Positions 1 to 7,613 of a stretch of DNA of 64,000 nt are shown piece after piece. The position numbers and the translations under genes are program-made. The first letter of the stretch is position 1. Every line of letters begins with the position of its first letter. Location: the NCBI RefSeq assembly GCF_019745455.1, contig NZ_JAIETD010000058.1, positions 1 to 64,000 on the forward strand, in the 5' to 3' direction. The notes under the pieces were generated by a model that did no database searches, was not told where the DNA came from, and saw nothing but the letters and a program-made list of their open reading frames with translations. The stretch comes from Methylobacterium sp. Lineage in GTDB: Bacteria; Pseudomonadota; Alphaproteobacteria; Rhizobiales; Beijerinckiaceae.

Positions 1-937
1 GCATGGCCCGATGGCCACCCCAATCCCCGCCAAAGCGGTCCTCGAATTTACACCTCGTCCGCGGACGCTACCGATCGAGACGCTCCTGGTGCCCTCAAAG
101 GCCAGGCCTGTTCCGCATTGAGGTAGCCCCGGTGGGCCAGCACCGTGAGCGTGGCGTATCCCATCGCCTTTTGTGCCGGGAGTCCCATCGCCGCGACCTG
201 CGCATGGTCGCTGCCGAGGGTGGTCACGGCATGCGCTACGCGGAGGTGATGCTCGGCATCCACCGCCGCCTGGACGTACCATGCTGGCACCCTTGCCGCC
301 GGTCGCCATGGAGCGCGCGTCGGGATCTCTGAGCGAGACCTGGCTGTCGGGTGCGGCCTCGACCCGCCGGCTCGTTGCCTGGAGAACCTGCATCTGTTCG
401 CGCAGGCCTGTGATTGCCACACGAAGCCGCTCCGTGCGTGCTTCGGCGATGTTGCTCGGGTCGCGGTCGGCCCGGTCCGCGCCGCGAGGTAAGGGCCGAT
501 GCCGGCCTCGACCTGAGTCAGCCGGGCTTCGAGCGGAGCGGCTGTAAAGTTCTTGTCGCGGTTGTTCACCGCCTCGAACTTCGAGCCGTCGATCGCGACG
601 GCGGCCTTGCTGAACGGGCTCAGCTGGCGTCACAGCACCACGAACTGCGCGCAGGCGGCCCGGATGGCTGGGCCATCGTCCTTGCGGAAGTCGACCAGCG
701 TCTTGAAGTCGGGCATCAGTCGGCACGTGAGCCAGATCAGCCCGACGTCGCGCTGGCTCTCGCGCTCAAGCGACGGCTCGATGGCACCGCACCTGCGAAG
801 CCGAGTGCAGTCAGATCGAGCTCGTCGACGAACGCCTCGACGAGACGCACCGGATTGTCTGCGGCGAAGTCGTCATACGGGCAACCGAGGAGGAGCGTGA
901 TCTGAGTGCGCTCCTCGCCTGTGAAGAAGCGCTTCAT
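1..937 (-). pseudogene. Decayed IS1182-type (IS5-like) transposase, cut by window edge
   Basis: The ATG at 937 opens the family-typical N-terminus MKRFFTGEERTQ, followed by DNPVRLVEAFVDELDL. Roughly two dozen codons normally found before SSRRL are missing, and the frame is lost soon after, ending at 737. The central part resumes from about 569 in another frame (NNRDKNFTAAPLEARL, then VQAAVDAEHHL and LTVLAHRGY) and breaks again near 48. The remaining C-terminus would lie beyond the window. From memory of the family, an intact copy is about 450-500 aa in one frame, so this copy cannot encode a working transposase. No terminal inverted repeat was found on the visible side. Family assignment is by motif recognition. 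Confidence 0.75.
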
Positions 938-1158
938 CCTGACCTCCCCGGATTGGGATTTACGCAACCAGGTCAGACCGTCTTCACCTATCGGGTTCTC
1001 ACTTTGGGACAAACGGGAATCGCGTGCGGCGGGAGTTGTCCGGATCGACCACTCGGCATCCATCGCTCGGAACAATCCGGATCCGCGTCTTCCTGGGTTG
1101 GAGGAGTGCTGCGCCGAGCGTAGAGAGCGGCTTTCCCTGTATGAGCGATGAGTGAGCG

Positions 1159-2148
1159 ATGCCGAACCTGAGTATCGAGGCGGCCGAGGCCGTTGCAGTC
1201 GAGACCCTGGTCCGTTGCGGCACCGCGCCGGGCGCCGCCATGAGCGTCGCACGGGCTCTCGTGGGGGCGGAAGCCGACGGCCTCAAGACTCATGGCCTGA
1301 TGCGTCTCATCGCCTATGGCGAGCAGGTCAAGGCCGGCAAGGTGGTCGGTACGGCGACCGTCTCGGCGGAGCGGCCTCGGCCGGGATTGCTCGCGATCGA
1401 TGCCGCCTATGGCTTCGCCTACCCGGCCCTCGACCACGCGGTCGCGGTGCTTCCCGCCATTGCGAGGGAGCAAGGCATCGCCGCCGCGGCGATCCGGCGG
1501 TCGCACCATTGCGGGGCTGCCGGACGCTCGGTCGAGGTCCTGGCTGATCAAGGCCTCGTTGCCATCCTGTTTGCCAACGCGCCCGCATCGATGGCGCCCT
1601 GGGGCGGCACGCGGCCGGTCTTCGGCACCAATCCCATCGCATTCGCCTGCCCCCTCCCCGGTCATGCGCCGATCGTGGTCGACCTGTCGCTCTCGAAGGT
1701 GGCCCGCGGCAACATCATCGCGGCCAAGCAGCGCGGCGAGCCGATCCCGGAAGGCTGGGCCCTCGACGCAGCGGGCAACCCAACCACCGACGCCGCCGCT
1801 GCGCTCGACGGCACGATGGTGCCGCTCGGCGATGCCAAGGGGACCGCGCTGGCGCTGATGGTCGAGCTTCTAGCGGCTGGACTCACCGGCGCGCGCTTTG
1901 CCGGCGAGGCCTCCTCCTTCCTCGATGCGGTGGGCGATCCGCCCGGCACCGGGCAGCTCATTCTCGCCATTGATGTCAGTGCCTTCGCGGGCAATGCCAC
2001 CGAACGGTTCGGGCTTCTCGCCCGCTCGATCGAGGAACAGGACGGGGCGCGTCTGCCCGGCGCGCGGCGCTTCGCCCTCCGGGCCCGCGCCGCCAGCAAA
2101 GGGATCGCCGTTCCCGACGCGTTGATGGCACAGATCGAGGGGCTTTGA
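1159..2148 (+). CDS. Ldh-family NAD(P)-dependent malate/L-lactate-type dehydrogenase
   Basis: This 329-aa protein belongs to the type-2 malate/L-lactate dehydrogenase family, which oxidises 2-hydroxy acids (malate, lactate, ureidoglycolate, sulfolactate) with NAD(P). Visible signatures are the THGL segment at residues 44-47, the paired His of RSHHCGAAG near 114-122, the GTNPIAFACP strand near 156-165 and the DAKGTALALMVELL helix near 225-238. Length is close to the family norm (about 330-350). The ATG at 1159 gives the normal N-terminal helix. It is followed 27 bp later by a small conserved ORF on the same strand. Substrate cannot be deduced from sequence. Confidence 0.85.
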   Translation: MPNLSIEAAEAVAVETLVRCGTAPGAAMSVARALVGAEADGLKTHGLMRLIAYGEQVKAGKVVGTATVSAERPRPGLLAIDAAYGFAYPALDHAVAVLPAIAREQGIAAAAIRRSHHCGAAGRSVEVLADQGLVAILFANAPASMAPWGGTRPVFGTNPIAFACPLPGHAPIVVDLSLSKVARGNIIAAKQRGEPIPEGWALDAAGNPTTDAAAALDGTMVPLGDAKGTALALMVELLAAGLTGARFAGEASSFLDAVGDPPGTGQLILAIDVSAFAGNATERFGLLARSIEEQDGARLPGARRFALRARAASKGIAVPDALMAQIEGL

Positions 2149-2175
2149 CCTCCCTCCCATCCGACAGGTGACCTC

Positions 2176-2424
2176 ATGGCTGCGCGCCACTTCCCCACCC
2201 CCTGGATCGCCGTCGAGACCGAGAGCGGCTTCCGGATCGAAGATGCCGACGGCGCCGAGATCGCGTCGACGCGGTTCGGCGAGGGCGAGGCTCCTTCGCC
2301 GATGAGCCGCGAGGAGGCGCATCGGATCGCCAAGGCGGTCGCGATGATCCCGGAGATGCGCACCATCATCAAGACGTTGCAGGAGGGGCTGGCGGAGGCC
2401 GAGGACGAGGCTCCCCCGGCCTGA
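2176..2424 (+). CDS. Small conserved hypothetical protein (82 aa)
   Basis: Pattern: FPTPWIAVETESGFRIEDADG at the start, then MSREEAHRIAKAVAMIPE. This resembles a family of short rhizobial proteins of unknown function that begin with a W-x-V-E-E-type strand, have a D-A-N/D-G turn and end with a T/SR-x-EAR-x-IA helix. No membrane segment or metal-binding motif is seen. It follows the Ldh-type dehydrogenase on the same strand and converges with the flavoprotein oxidase gene, leaving only 6 bp between the two stops. Function unknown. Confidence 0.6.
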   Translation: MAARHFPTPWIAVETESGFRIEDADGAEIASTRFGEGEAPSPMSREEAHRIAKAVAMIPEMRTIIKTLQEGLAEAEDEAPPA

Positions 2425-2430
2425 GACGCG

Positions 2431-3597
2431 TCAGCCGAAACGCGCCAGGGCGAAGGGTGCGAGATCGATCTCCGTCCCGCCGGTCGTCACGAGTTCGGCG
2501 ATCGTCCGCCCGACGCCGGCCGAGTGCTTGAAACCGTGGCCCGAACAGGCCGAGACGACGAGAACCCGGTCGTTGGCGGGATGGCGGTCGATGATGAAGC
2601 CTCGGTCCGGCGTCACGGTGTAGAGGCACGCTGCGGCATCGACGACCCGCGCCGTGGCGCCCGCGATCCGGCCCTCGACGTGGCGGTGATACATCGCGGC
2701 GGATTCCTCCGGCCTGACCACCTTATCGAGCGCGTCGGCGCTGGTACTTTGCTCGTATTGCTCGGTGGCGACCTTGAGCTTGTGCTCGCTCGGCATCGGC
2801 GGGAAACCGTAGAGGTAGTCGGCATCGGCGGCGCCGTGCATCCAGATGAAGGCGGGAGCGTCGGAGGGGTAGGCCGAGAGATCGTCGAGGGCGTACCAGT
2901 GGAGAAGCTGGCGCCGTACCGTCAGCAGGCGGTCGAAGGGAGCGCCCAGAAGCGTCGCGGTCCAAGCCCCGGCCGAGACGATGGCCCGCTCGGCCCGGAC
3001 CTCTCCGGTCGAGGTCGTGACGACGACGCAGTCCCCGTCCTCAGCGATCGCCAGGACTTCGGCGCCGGTGCGGATTCGCGCGCCGAGTTCGGCAGCCCGG
3101 CGGAGCTGGGCCGCAATGCAGCGTTCGGGGCGTACATAGCCGCCGCCGGGCTCGTAATAGGCGGTCTCGTCGCCCTTCAGGCCGAGGAATTGCGGAAAGC
3201 GCCGCCGGACTTCCGCTCCGTCGAGCACCTCATGGGGGATGTCGAAGGTCCTGGCGCCGGAGATCGAGGTGGCGACGAAATCGGGCTTGCCGTGATGCGA
3301 GGCGCCGCCGGCCGGCGCCATCACCAGGACGCCGCAGGCATTGAGCAGATCCTCGCCGGTCTCCGCTTCGAGCTCGCGCCAGATCCGGTGCGAGGCGAGG
3401 ACGAAGGGGATGTAGGCGCCGCCCTCCCCCACCGCCTGGCGGGTGATACGGCTCTCGCCGTGGCTCGATCCGTTTGTATGGGGCGGCGCGAACCGGTCGA
3501 GCCCGATGACCGAGGCGCCGCTCCTGGCGAGCTGGTACAGGACGGCGCTCCCCATCGCGCCGAGACCCACCACCACGACATCCGCCCGCTCGCTCAT
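2431..3597 (-). CDS. solA: FAD-dependent sarcosine/N-methyl-L-tryptophan oxidase-type amine oxidase
   Basis: A 388-aa flavoprotein of the monomeric sarcosine oxidase (MSOX/MTOX) family, which oxidatively demethylates N-methyl amino acids to give formaldehyde and H2O2. The Rossmann dinucleotide motif GLGAMGSA is at 11-18, the family motif SSHGESRITR at 44-53, and the CLYTVTPD segment puts Cys324 where MSOX/MTOX attach FAD covalently. GHGFKHSAGVG near 353-363 is the second flavin-contact loop. The start MSERADVVVV at 3597 is chosen because the dinucleotide fold begins at once; a longer in-frame extension to 3750 is low quality. Whether sarcosine, N-methyltryptophan or another amine is the substrate is unresolved, so the symbol is tentative. 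Confidence 0.85.
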   Translation of the reverse strand: MSERADVVVVGLGAMGSAVLYQLARSGASVIGLDRFAPPHTNGSSHGESRITRQAVGEGGAYIPFVLASHRIWRELEAETGEDLLNACGVLVMAPAGGASHHGKPDFVATSISGARTFDIPHEVLDGAEVRRRFPQFLGLKGDETAYYEPGGGYVRPERCIAAQLRRAAELGARIRTGAEVLAIAEDGDCVVVTTSTGEVRAERAIVSAGAWTATLLGAPFDRLLTVRRQLLHWYALDDLSAYPSDAPAFIWMHGAADADYLYGFPPMPSEHKLKVATEQYEQSTSADALDKVVRPEESAAMYHRHVEGRIAGATARVVDAAACLYTVTPDRGFIIDRHPANDRVLVVSACSGHGFKHSAGVGRTIAELVTTGGTEIDLAPFALARFG

Positions 3598-3665
3598 CGC
3601 CCGTCGTTCCTCCGCACCGATTTGTTCCGTCGCCGACCCATGATCCATGCCATAGACCGCGGCCG

Positions 3666-5153
3666 ATGACTCGCCTGGATCGCCCTGTTTCCGCACCGAT
3701 GATGCCGCGGCCCCATCAGGTCGCGGCGAGCCACGCCATCCTGGCGGCACGACAAGCGGGCCGGAAGGGCTTTCTCCTCGGCGATATGACGGGGCTGGGC
3801 AAGACGCTCTCGGTCTGGAGTGCCCTTGCCGCCATGTCGGAACCCGAGGTGCTGATCGTCTGCCCCAAGGGCGCGATGCCGCAATGGCGGCACACCATCG
3901 CCCGCGCAGGGCTGGCGCCGAAATCCGTCACGCTGCTCAATTACGAGCGCACCAAGTCGCTGATGGCGGCGCCTGCCGCCAGCACGAGGCGATCGACGCG
4001 GGCGAAGAACAACGAGCTCGCCAAGCACGGCGCCTTGAAGCGGGCCTGGCCGCTCGTGGTGTTCGACGAGAGCCACCGCCTGCGCAACCCCTATGCCCAG
4101 CAGAGCCTCGTCTGCCGGCACCTCGCCGACGAGGCGGCCTTCACGGTCTATATGAGCGCCACGGCGGGACAGGAACCGCACGAATTGTCCTATCTCGGCG
4201 ACCTGCTCGGCGAGTCCGTCGGCATGCCGACGACGTCGCTCGCCGAGTTCCGCCTTCTGATGCAGCATCTCAAGATCGGCCGCGCCAAGGGGCGCTGGGT
4301 GAACTGGTCGTGGCAGTCCAATGCGAGGGACTGCGCCGTTATGGCGGAGCTGCTCTATACCGGACCACGCGCCATCGGACTGCGACGGCGGCCCGGCGAC
4401 ATCGCCGGCTGGCCGGAGGTGCAGCGCGAACTCGTCCCGACGGCTCTGGGACGCGATGAGCGCCGCCTCTACGACGCAACGTGGCGGGAATTCCGCAAGG
4501 AATGGGGCCTTGCCGGCGGCAGCACGCGCCGTCCGGCCGGGTGGGCGGCGGATCTTCGCTTCCGCCAGAAGGCGAGCCTGATCCGCGTCGCCGGCAGTGC
4601 GGATTTCGCAGAGCTTCTTCTCGACGATGGCCAGCAGGTGGCGGTCTCGGTCGCCTTCCTGGAGACCGGCGCCGCCCTCGTGGCGGCCTTCGAGACGCGC
4701 GGCTGGCGCGCCGGCGCCATCGACGGCACCCGTCCGGCCGAGGCGAACGAAGCGACCCGACTTGCCTTCCAGAGGGGCGAGCTCGATGTCGTCGTGTTCA
4801 CGGTGACCGAATCGATCTCGCTGCACAGCCAAGAGCATGAAGGCGGCGAGCGGCCCCGCAGCCTCGTGATCCACGATTTGCGCCACAGCGCGATCCAGCT
4901 CGCCCAGATCGAAGGCCGCTGCCATCGGGACGGTCAGGCCGCGACGGTATTCTACGCCTTCGCCGAGGACACGGTGGAAGAGGCGATCGGATCGACGGTC
5001 ATGCGCCGGATGAGCGCCATGGAAGCCATGGCCGGGGAAGATACCGCGATGCTCGACGCCATCGTGGCGTGCCTCGACGACGAGATCACGGCCGATCAGG
5101 GCCTCACGGCGGGCGTCTCGATCGGCAGCGGCGCGGCGCGGCTCATCAAGTAG
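3666..5153 (+). CDS. Orphan SNF2/DEAD-like helicase
   Basis: A 495-aa superfamily-2 ATPase. Motif I is GDMTGLGKT at 39-47 (normally GEMGLGKT, so one extra residue sits in the loop). Motif Ia is around VLIVCPKGAMPQW, motif II is DESH at 134-137, motif III is SAT at 164-166, and motif VI is QIEGRCHRDGQ near 415-425, close to the SNF2 Q-x-x-GR-x-HR-x-GQ pattern. No fused nuclease, methylase or zinc domain is visible. Such compact SNF2-like proteins are common in phages and defence islands, but no phage or restriction gene adjoins it. Its last 58 bp overlap the 3' end of soxA on the other strand. Cellular role unknown. Confidence 0.8.
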   Translation: MTRLDRPVSAPMMPRPHQVAASHAILAARQAGRKGFLLGDMTGLGKTLSVWSALAAMSEPEVLIVCPKGAMPQWRHTIARAGLAPKSVTLLNYERTKSLMAAPAASTRRSTRAKNNELAKHGALKRAWPLVVFDESHRLRNPYAQQSLVCRHLADEAAFTVYMSATAGQEPHELSYLGDLLGESVGMPTTSLAEFRLLMQHLKIGRAKGRWVNWSWQSNARDCAVMAELLYTGPRAIGLRRRPGDIAGWPEVQRELVPTALGRDERRLYDATWREFRKEWGLAGGSTRRPAGWAADLRFRQKASLIRVAGSADFAELLLDDGQQVAVSVAFLETGAALVAAFETRGWRAGAIDGTRPAEANEATRLAFQRGELDVVVFTVTESISLHSQEHEGGERPRSLVIHDLRHSAIQLAQIEGRCHRDGQAATVFYAFAEDTVEEAIGSTVMRRMSAMEAMAGEDTAMLDAIVACLDDEITADQGLTAGVSIGSGAARLIK

Positions 5154-6127
5154 AGTTCGAGATCTAGAGCCTCCGAAGAGCCGGCGGCGAAGGGCTCTGC
5201 CCGCATGCCGGTCATGCAGTTGCGAAGGCGTCGCTGCACCGAACCGAGCCCCTGCCATTCGAGCCGATAGAGAGGGTAGCCATTGGGATGGCCCTGCGGG
5301 ATCGTCGCCGCCCCGAGCTTGTGGCCGTGGTTGTCGTCGTGACAGGCGGCACATGTGAGGCCGAGCTGCCCCATGCGGGCAGTGAAGAGAGCGCGTCCCC
5401 GCTCCCGCGCCGCACCCAGTCGGGGATCCGGCACGGGGGTGATCGGCAGTCCCCGCGACTGGGTAGCGACGTAGGCCATCACGGCAAGGAGTTCGCGGCT
5501 CTCCTGGGCGTACGGCGCTTCACTCTGATTGTCGGTGCGGCAGCGATTGATCCGCGTCTCAAGATCGATGGGGCCTCCACTCCGCTCGTCGAAGGCGGGA
5601 TATCGCGCCGCGACGCCGCGCATGGCTTGAGTGGCATCGCCATGGCAGCCGGCGCAGGCGAGTTTTGCCTGGGACGGCACCTTCTCCCACAGGTCGGCGC
5701 CATCCTGGACCCAAAGCATGCCGGGATTGGTCGTATCGTCCCGCTGCATCGCCTGGGTTTCGGCGCCCATCGTGTCGTAGCCGGAACGGCGCTCGGCGGG
5801 CGGGATCTCGGTTGCGGAGGCGGTCGTCATGATGCCAACGAGCAGCCATGCCCCGAACGCTACCTCGGCGCCCTTCCCCGGACGGGTGGAGCGATCGTGA
5901 TCAGGATGCGAAACCGCGTCCTCATTCCGGGGCGCCGAAGGCGAACCCAGAATCCATAGCCGCCGACGGCGCCAAATTAAGAGAGCGCGGCGACGATGGA
6001 TTCCGGGTTCTGCTGCGCAGCCCCGGAACGACGCGAGGTTGATGATGAGCGCCATGCCGGACATCATCAACCGAAATTCTGTCTTCCTGCGAAGTGCTGG
6101 AACTTTCTGAGCCCACCCCACGCTCAT
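5096..6127 (-). CDS. soxA: Sulfur-oxidation diheme cytochrome c subunit SoxA (start uncertain)
   Basis: SoxA with SoxX attaches sulfur substrates to the SoxY cysteine in the periplasm. The conserved part starts at EIPPAERRSGYDTM and carries two heme sites, CAGCH and CAACH, the RNCMTGMRAEP segment whose Cys is the catalytic heme ligand, and the ending PLPIETPAVRP. The start is problematic. The signal-like stretch AFGAWLLVGIM-TTASA lies just upstream of the ATG at 5830, so that ATG would cut off the export signal, yet no ATG, GTG or TTG occurs in frame shortly before it. The frame stays open to an ATG at 6127 that overlaps the soxZ stop (ATGA). About codons 34-70 of that extension are a palindromic repeat. 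I give the whole open frame; 5830 is the alternative. Confidence 0.8.
   Translation of the reverse strand: MSVGWAQKVPALRRKTEFRLMMSGMALIINLASFRGCAAEPGIHRRRALLIWRRRRLWILGSPSAPRNEDAVSHPDHDRSTRPGKGAEVAFGAWLLVGIMTTASATEIPPAERRSGYDTMGAETQAMQRDDTTNPGMLWVQDGADLWEKVPSQAKLACAGCHGDATQAMRGVAARYPAFDERSGGPIDLETRINRCRTDNQSEAPYAQESRELLAVMAYVATQSRGLPITPVPDPRLGAARERGRALFTARMGQLGLTCAACHDDNHGHKLGAATIPQGHPNGYPLYRLEWQGLGSVQRRLRNCMTGMRAEPFAAGSSEALDLELYLMSRAAPLPIETPAVRP
5920..6038. repeat. Palindromic intergenic-type repeat (type B) inside the soxA frame
   Basis: Two imperfect outer arms face each other: the left contains CATTCCGGGGCGCC then GCGAACCCAGAATCCATAG, the right contains ATGGATTCCGGGTTCTGC then GCAGCCCCGGAACGACG. 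The centre is GC-rich with a short A/T segment near 5975. The element at 12048-12163 has the same layout and the same core words (gaacccgg-atccata / tatggat-cgggttc). Elements of this kind are widespread in alphaproteobacterial intergenic DNA. Here it falls in the open reading frame upstream of the mature soxA sequence without breaking it. Confidence 0.75.
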
Positions 6128-6444
6128 GCCACATTCAACGTCGCGGTCTCGGTCTGGTCGAAACCGTTGTCGCCGCGCCAGGTGAAGGTGAGCGTTCCGG
6201 TGCGCTCGGCCTTGAGCGTGAAGCTCACATACGGGTTTGCGGCCGTCGCCGGAAACATCTCGGCGCGAAACACCTCCTCGCCGTCGTAAGCGCAGACGAA
6301 CTCCGTGAGGATGTCGCGCGGCTTGATCCGGCCGTCGGCGCCCGGCCGGAACCCAGTCTCCATCGGATGCGAGATCAGGGTCTTGATCGTGACAACCTCG
6401 CCCGGCTTGGCGGATTTCGGCACGTTGATGAGCGTGCGGGCCAT
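6124..6444 (-). CDS. soxZ: Thiosulfate-oxidation carrier subunit SoxZ
   Basis: A 106-aa immunoglobulin-like protein that pairs with SoxY to form the periplasmic sulfur-carrier dimer. It begins ARTLINVPKSAKPGEVVTIKTLISHPMETG and ends in the TFTWRGDNGFDQTETATLNV strand pattern seen across SoxZ. Length is normal for the family. It has no signal peptide of its own, as usual: SoxZ is expected to travel folded with the Tat-exported SoxY. The gene starts 4 bp after the soxY stop and its TGA overlaps an ATG in the soxA frame (ATGA), indicating translational coupling in a soxX-Y-Z-A operon. Confidence 0.93.
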   Translation of the reverse strand: MARTLINVPKSAKPGEVVTIKTLISHPMETGFRPGADGRIKPRDILTEFVCAYDGEEVFRAEMFPATAANPYVSFTLKAERTGTLTFTWRGDNGFDQTETATLNVA

Positions 6445-6448
6445 CGGG

Positions 6449-6922
6449 TCAGCCCTCCAGGCAGGCAGCGAGAGTCACGATCGCCTCGGCGCTCGTCGAC
6501 CAGTAGCGCCCGTCGCTGGTCTCCGCGATGGCGGTGATGCGCTGCGTATCGGCAAGCCGGATGCGGGTCGTCACCGCCGCGCGGCCAGAGCGCGGCCCAA
6601 GATGGATCGTGACGACGTTCGGCTGCGGATTCTTGTCGTTGAAGACGGCGATGCGGCGGATGTGGTCCTGCGGCGTCATCGGGCTCTCCACCGTCACCGT
6701 GATGGTCACGGCGTTGCCGTTCTCGACGAGGGCCGGCAGGTCGAGATGGATCGGCCCGGAACCGATCGCGGCATCTCCGGCAAAGCGACGAATGGCGTCT
6801 GCCGTGCTTTCGGTGCGGATCGCCGCCGCCGCCGGGACGGGACGCCATGCCACCATGACGACGAGGCCCGCCCCCGCGGCGAGAAGGTCGCGCCGGTTCG
6901 TCATCCCGGCCGTTTCGCGCAT
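6449..6922 (-). CDS. soxY: Thiosulfate-oxidation carrier subunit SoxY with atypical C-terminus
   Basis: SoxY covalently carries sulfur intermediates on a C-terminal cysteine arm. This protein has a Tat-type leader (TNRRDLLAAGAG) and an Ig-like fold with AVFNDKNPQPNVVTIHLGPRSG, matching SoxY. The ATG at 6922 shares its A with the soxX stop (TGATG), so this start is preferred to the GTG one codon before. The family normally ends in GGCGG; here the last residues are TLAACLEG, so a Cys sits four residues from the end but the flanking glycines are missing. The arm may be a variant, specialised for another carrier role, or impaired. Confidence 0.9.
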   Translation of the reverse strand: MRETAGMTNRRDLLAAGAGLVVMVAWRPVPAAAAIRTESTADAIRRFAGDAAIGSGPIHLDLPALVENGNAVTITVTVESPMTPQDHIRRIAVFNDKNPQPNVVTIHLGPRSGRAAVTTRIRLADTQRITAIAETSDGRYWSTSAEAIVTLAACLEG

Positions 6923-7443
6923 CACGGTCTTGACCCTTCCGTCTGTCCGTCGCGGAGGGTCGCCAGATAGGCGACCACGTCCTCGATGTCCTGTGCCTCG
7001 AGCACCGGCTTCCCCCGCCAGGGTGTGCCGACGCGGGCGGTGCCCTCGATCCTGTAATAGGAGGGCATGATCGTGTCGGGGTTCAAGGCCCTGGCATCGA
7101 CGAGCCGCAGACGCAACGCGCCCACCGACCAGCGGCTCCCCGCCCCGGCGAGGTCCGGCCCGATATCACCGTGGAACCGCTCCTCCGGGATCGGCCCAGC
7201 ATGGCAGAGCAGGCACAGCCCCTTGGTCCGATCCGCGACGATCGCCCGGCCGCGTACGGCATCGCCGGGCGTGTCGGTGAGAGAAGCCGGGATGCCGTCG
7301 CCGACGATCGTGAACGGCCGGAGCGGCGGCCCTGCGGCTGCGAGGGATGCCGACGCCGCGAGGCAGCAAAGGAATGCTGTTGTCAGAACAAGGCGCGCGT
7401 ATCCACTCCCCCCACGGATCTCGGGCTTGCCCGAGATCCGCAC
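6922..7443 (-). CDS. soxX: Sulfur-oxidation monoheme cytochrome c subunit SoxX (start uncertain)
   Basis: SoxX pairs with SoxA to form the cytochrome that loads SoxY. Visible are a signal peptide (LVLTTAFLCCLAASASLAAA), the heme motif CLLCH, a GDIGPDLAGAGSRW segment, and MPSYYRIEGTARVG, which supplies the distal Met ligand as in other SoxX. No ATG, GTG or TTG lies immediately before the signal peptide. The nearest in-frame candidate is GTG at 7443, which puts the first dozen codons inside a perfect palindrome (7415-7440). The frame remains open much further upstream, but that sequence is repeat-derived. The TGA overlaps the soxY ATG. Confidence 0.88.
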   Translation of the reverse strand: MRISGKPEIRGGSGYARLVLTTAFLCCLAASASLAAAGPPLRPFTIVGDGIPASLTDTPGDAVRGRAIVADRTKGLCLLCHAGPIPEERFHGDIGPDLAGAGSRWSVGALRLRLVDARALNPDTIMPSYYRIEGTARVGTPWRGKPVLEAQDIEDVVAYLATLRDGQTEGSRP

Positions 7444-7475
7444 TTTGGTGGCCAAGTCGGGCAAGCCCGACTTGG
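7415..7475. repeat. Two tandem perfect palindromes upstream of soxX
   Basis: First palindrome: 12-bp arms CGGATCTCGGGC / GCCCGAGATCCG at 7415-7426 and 7429-7440 with a 2-nt loop. Second: 11-bp arms CCAAGTCGGGC / GCCCGACTTGG at 7452-7462 and 7465-7475, also with a 2-nt loop. They share the core CGGGC-tt/aa-GCCCG. The pair is flanked by C-rich and G-rich tracts that could close a larger structure. This could act as an mRNA structure between fccB and soxX or be a mobile repeat. Confidence 0.7.
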
Positions 7476-7505
7476 AATGGGGGAGGGTGGCCTGCGAAGC
7501 GGGTC

Positions 7506-7597
7506 GGGAGAGGGGAGCACCGCCTTGTCCGATGGGGTCGCGATCCCCTCTCCCGCCCGGCATCCGCCGGGCACCCTCCCCCGCAAAGGGGGGAGGG
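7506..7597. repeat. Type A palindromic repeat cluster between soxX and fccB
   Basis: GGGAGAGGGG (7506-7515) pairs with CCCCTCTCCC (7545-7554). CCCGGC/GCCGGG flank 'atc' near 7556-7571. CCCTCCCCC (7574-7582) pairs with GGGGGAGGG (7589-7597). The CCCTCTCCC/GGGAGAGGG words recur at 8899-8927 and in kdp spacers, marking a dispersed repeat family. Confidence 0.65.
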
Positions 7598-7613
7598 TTT
7601 CGGTTCAGGCCCC

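Noticed and set aside
2524..3669. Plus-strand ORF of 381 aa
   Set aside because: It is antisense to the clearly recognisable flavoprotein oxidase gene and has Arg/Gly/Asp-rich composition typical of GC-rich shadow frames.
3594..5354. Minus-strand ORF of 586 aa
   Set aside because: Covers the helicase on the opposite strand; the helicase frame has complete motifs, this one none.
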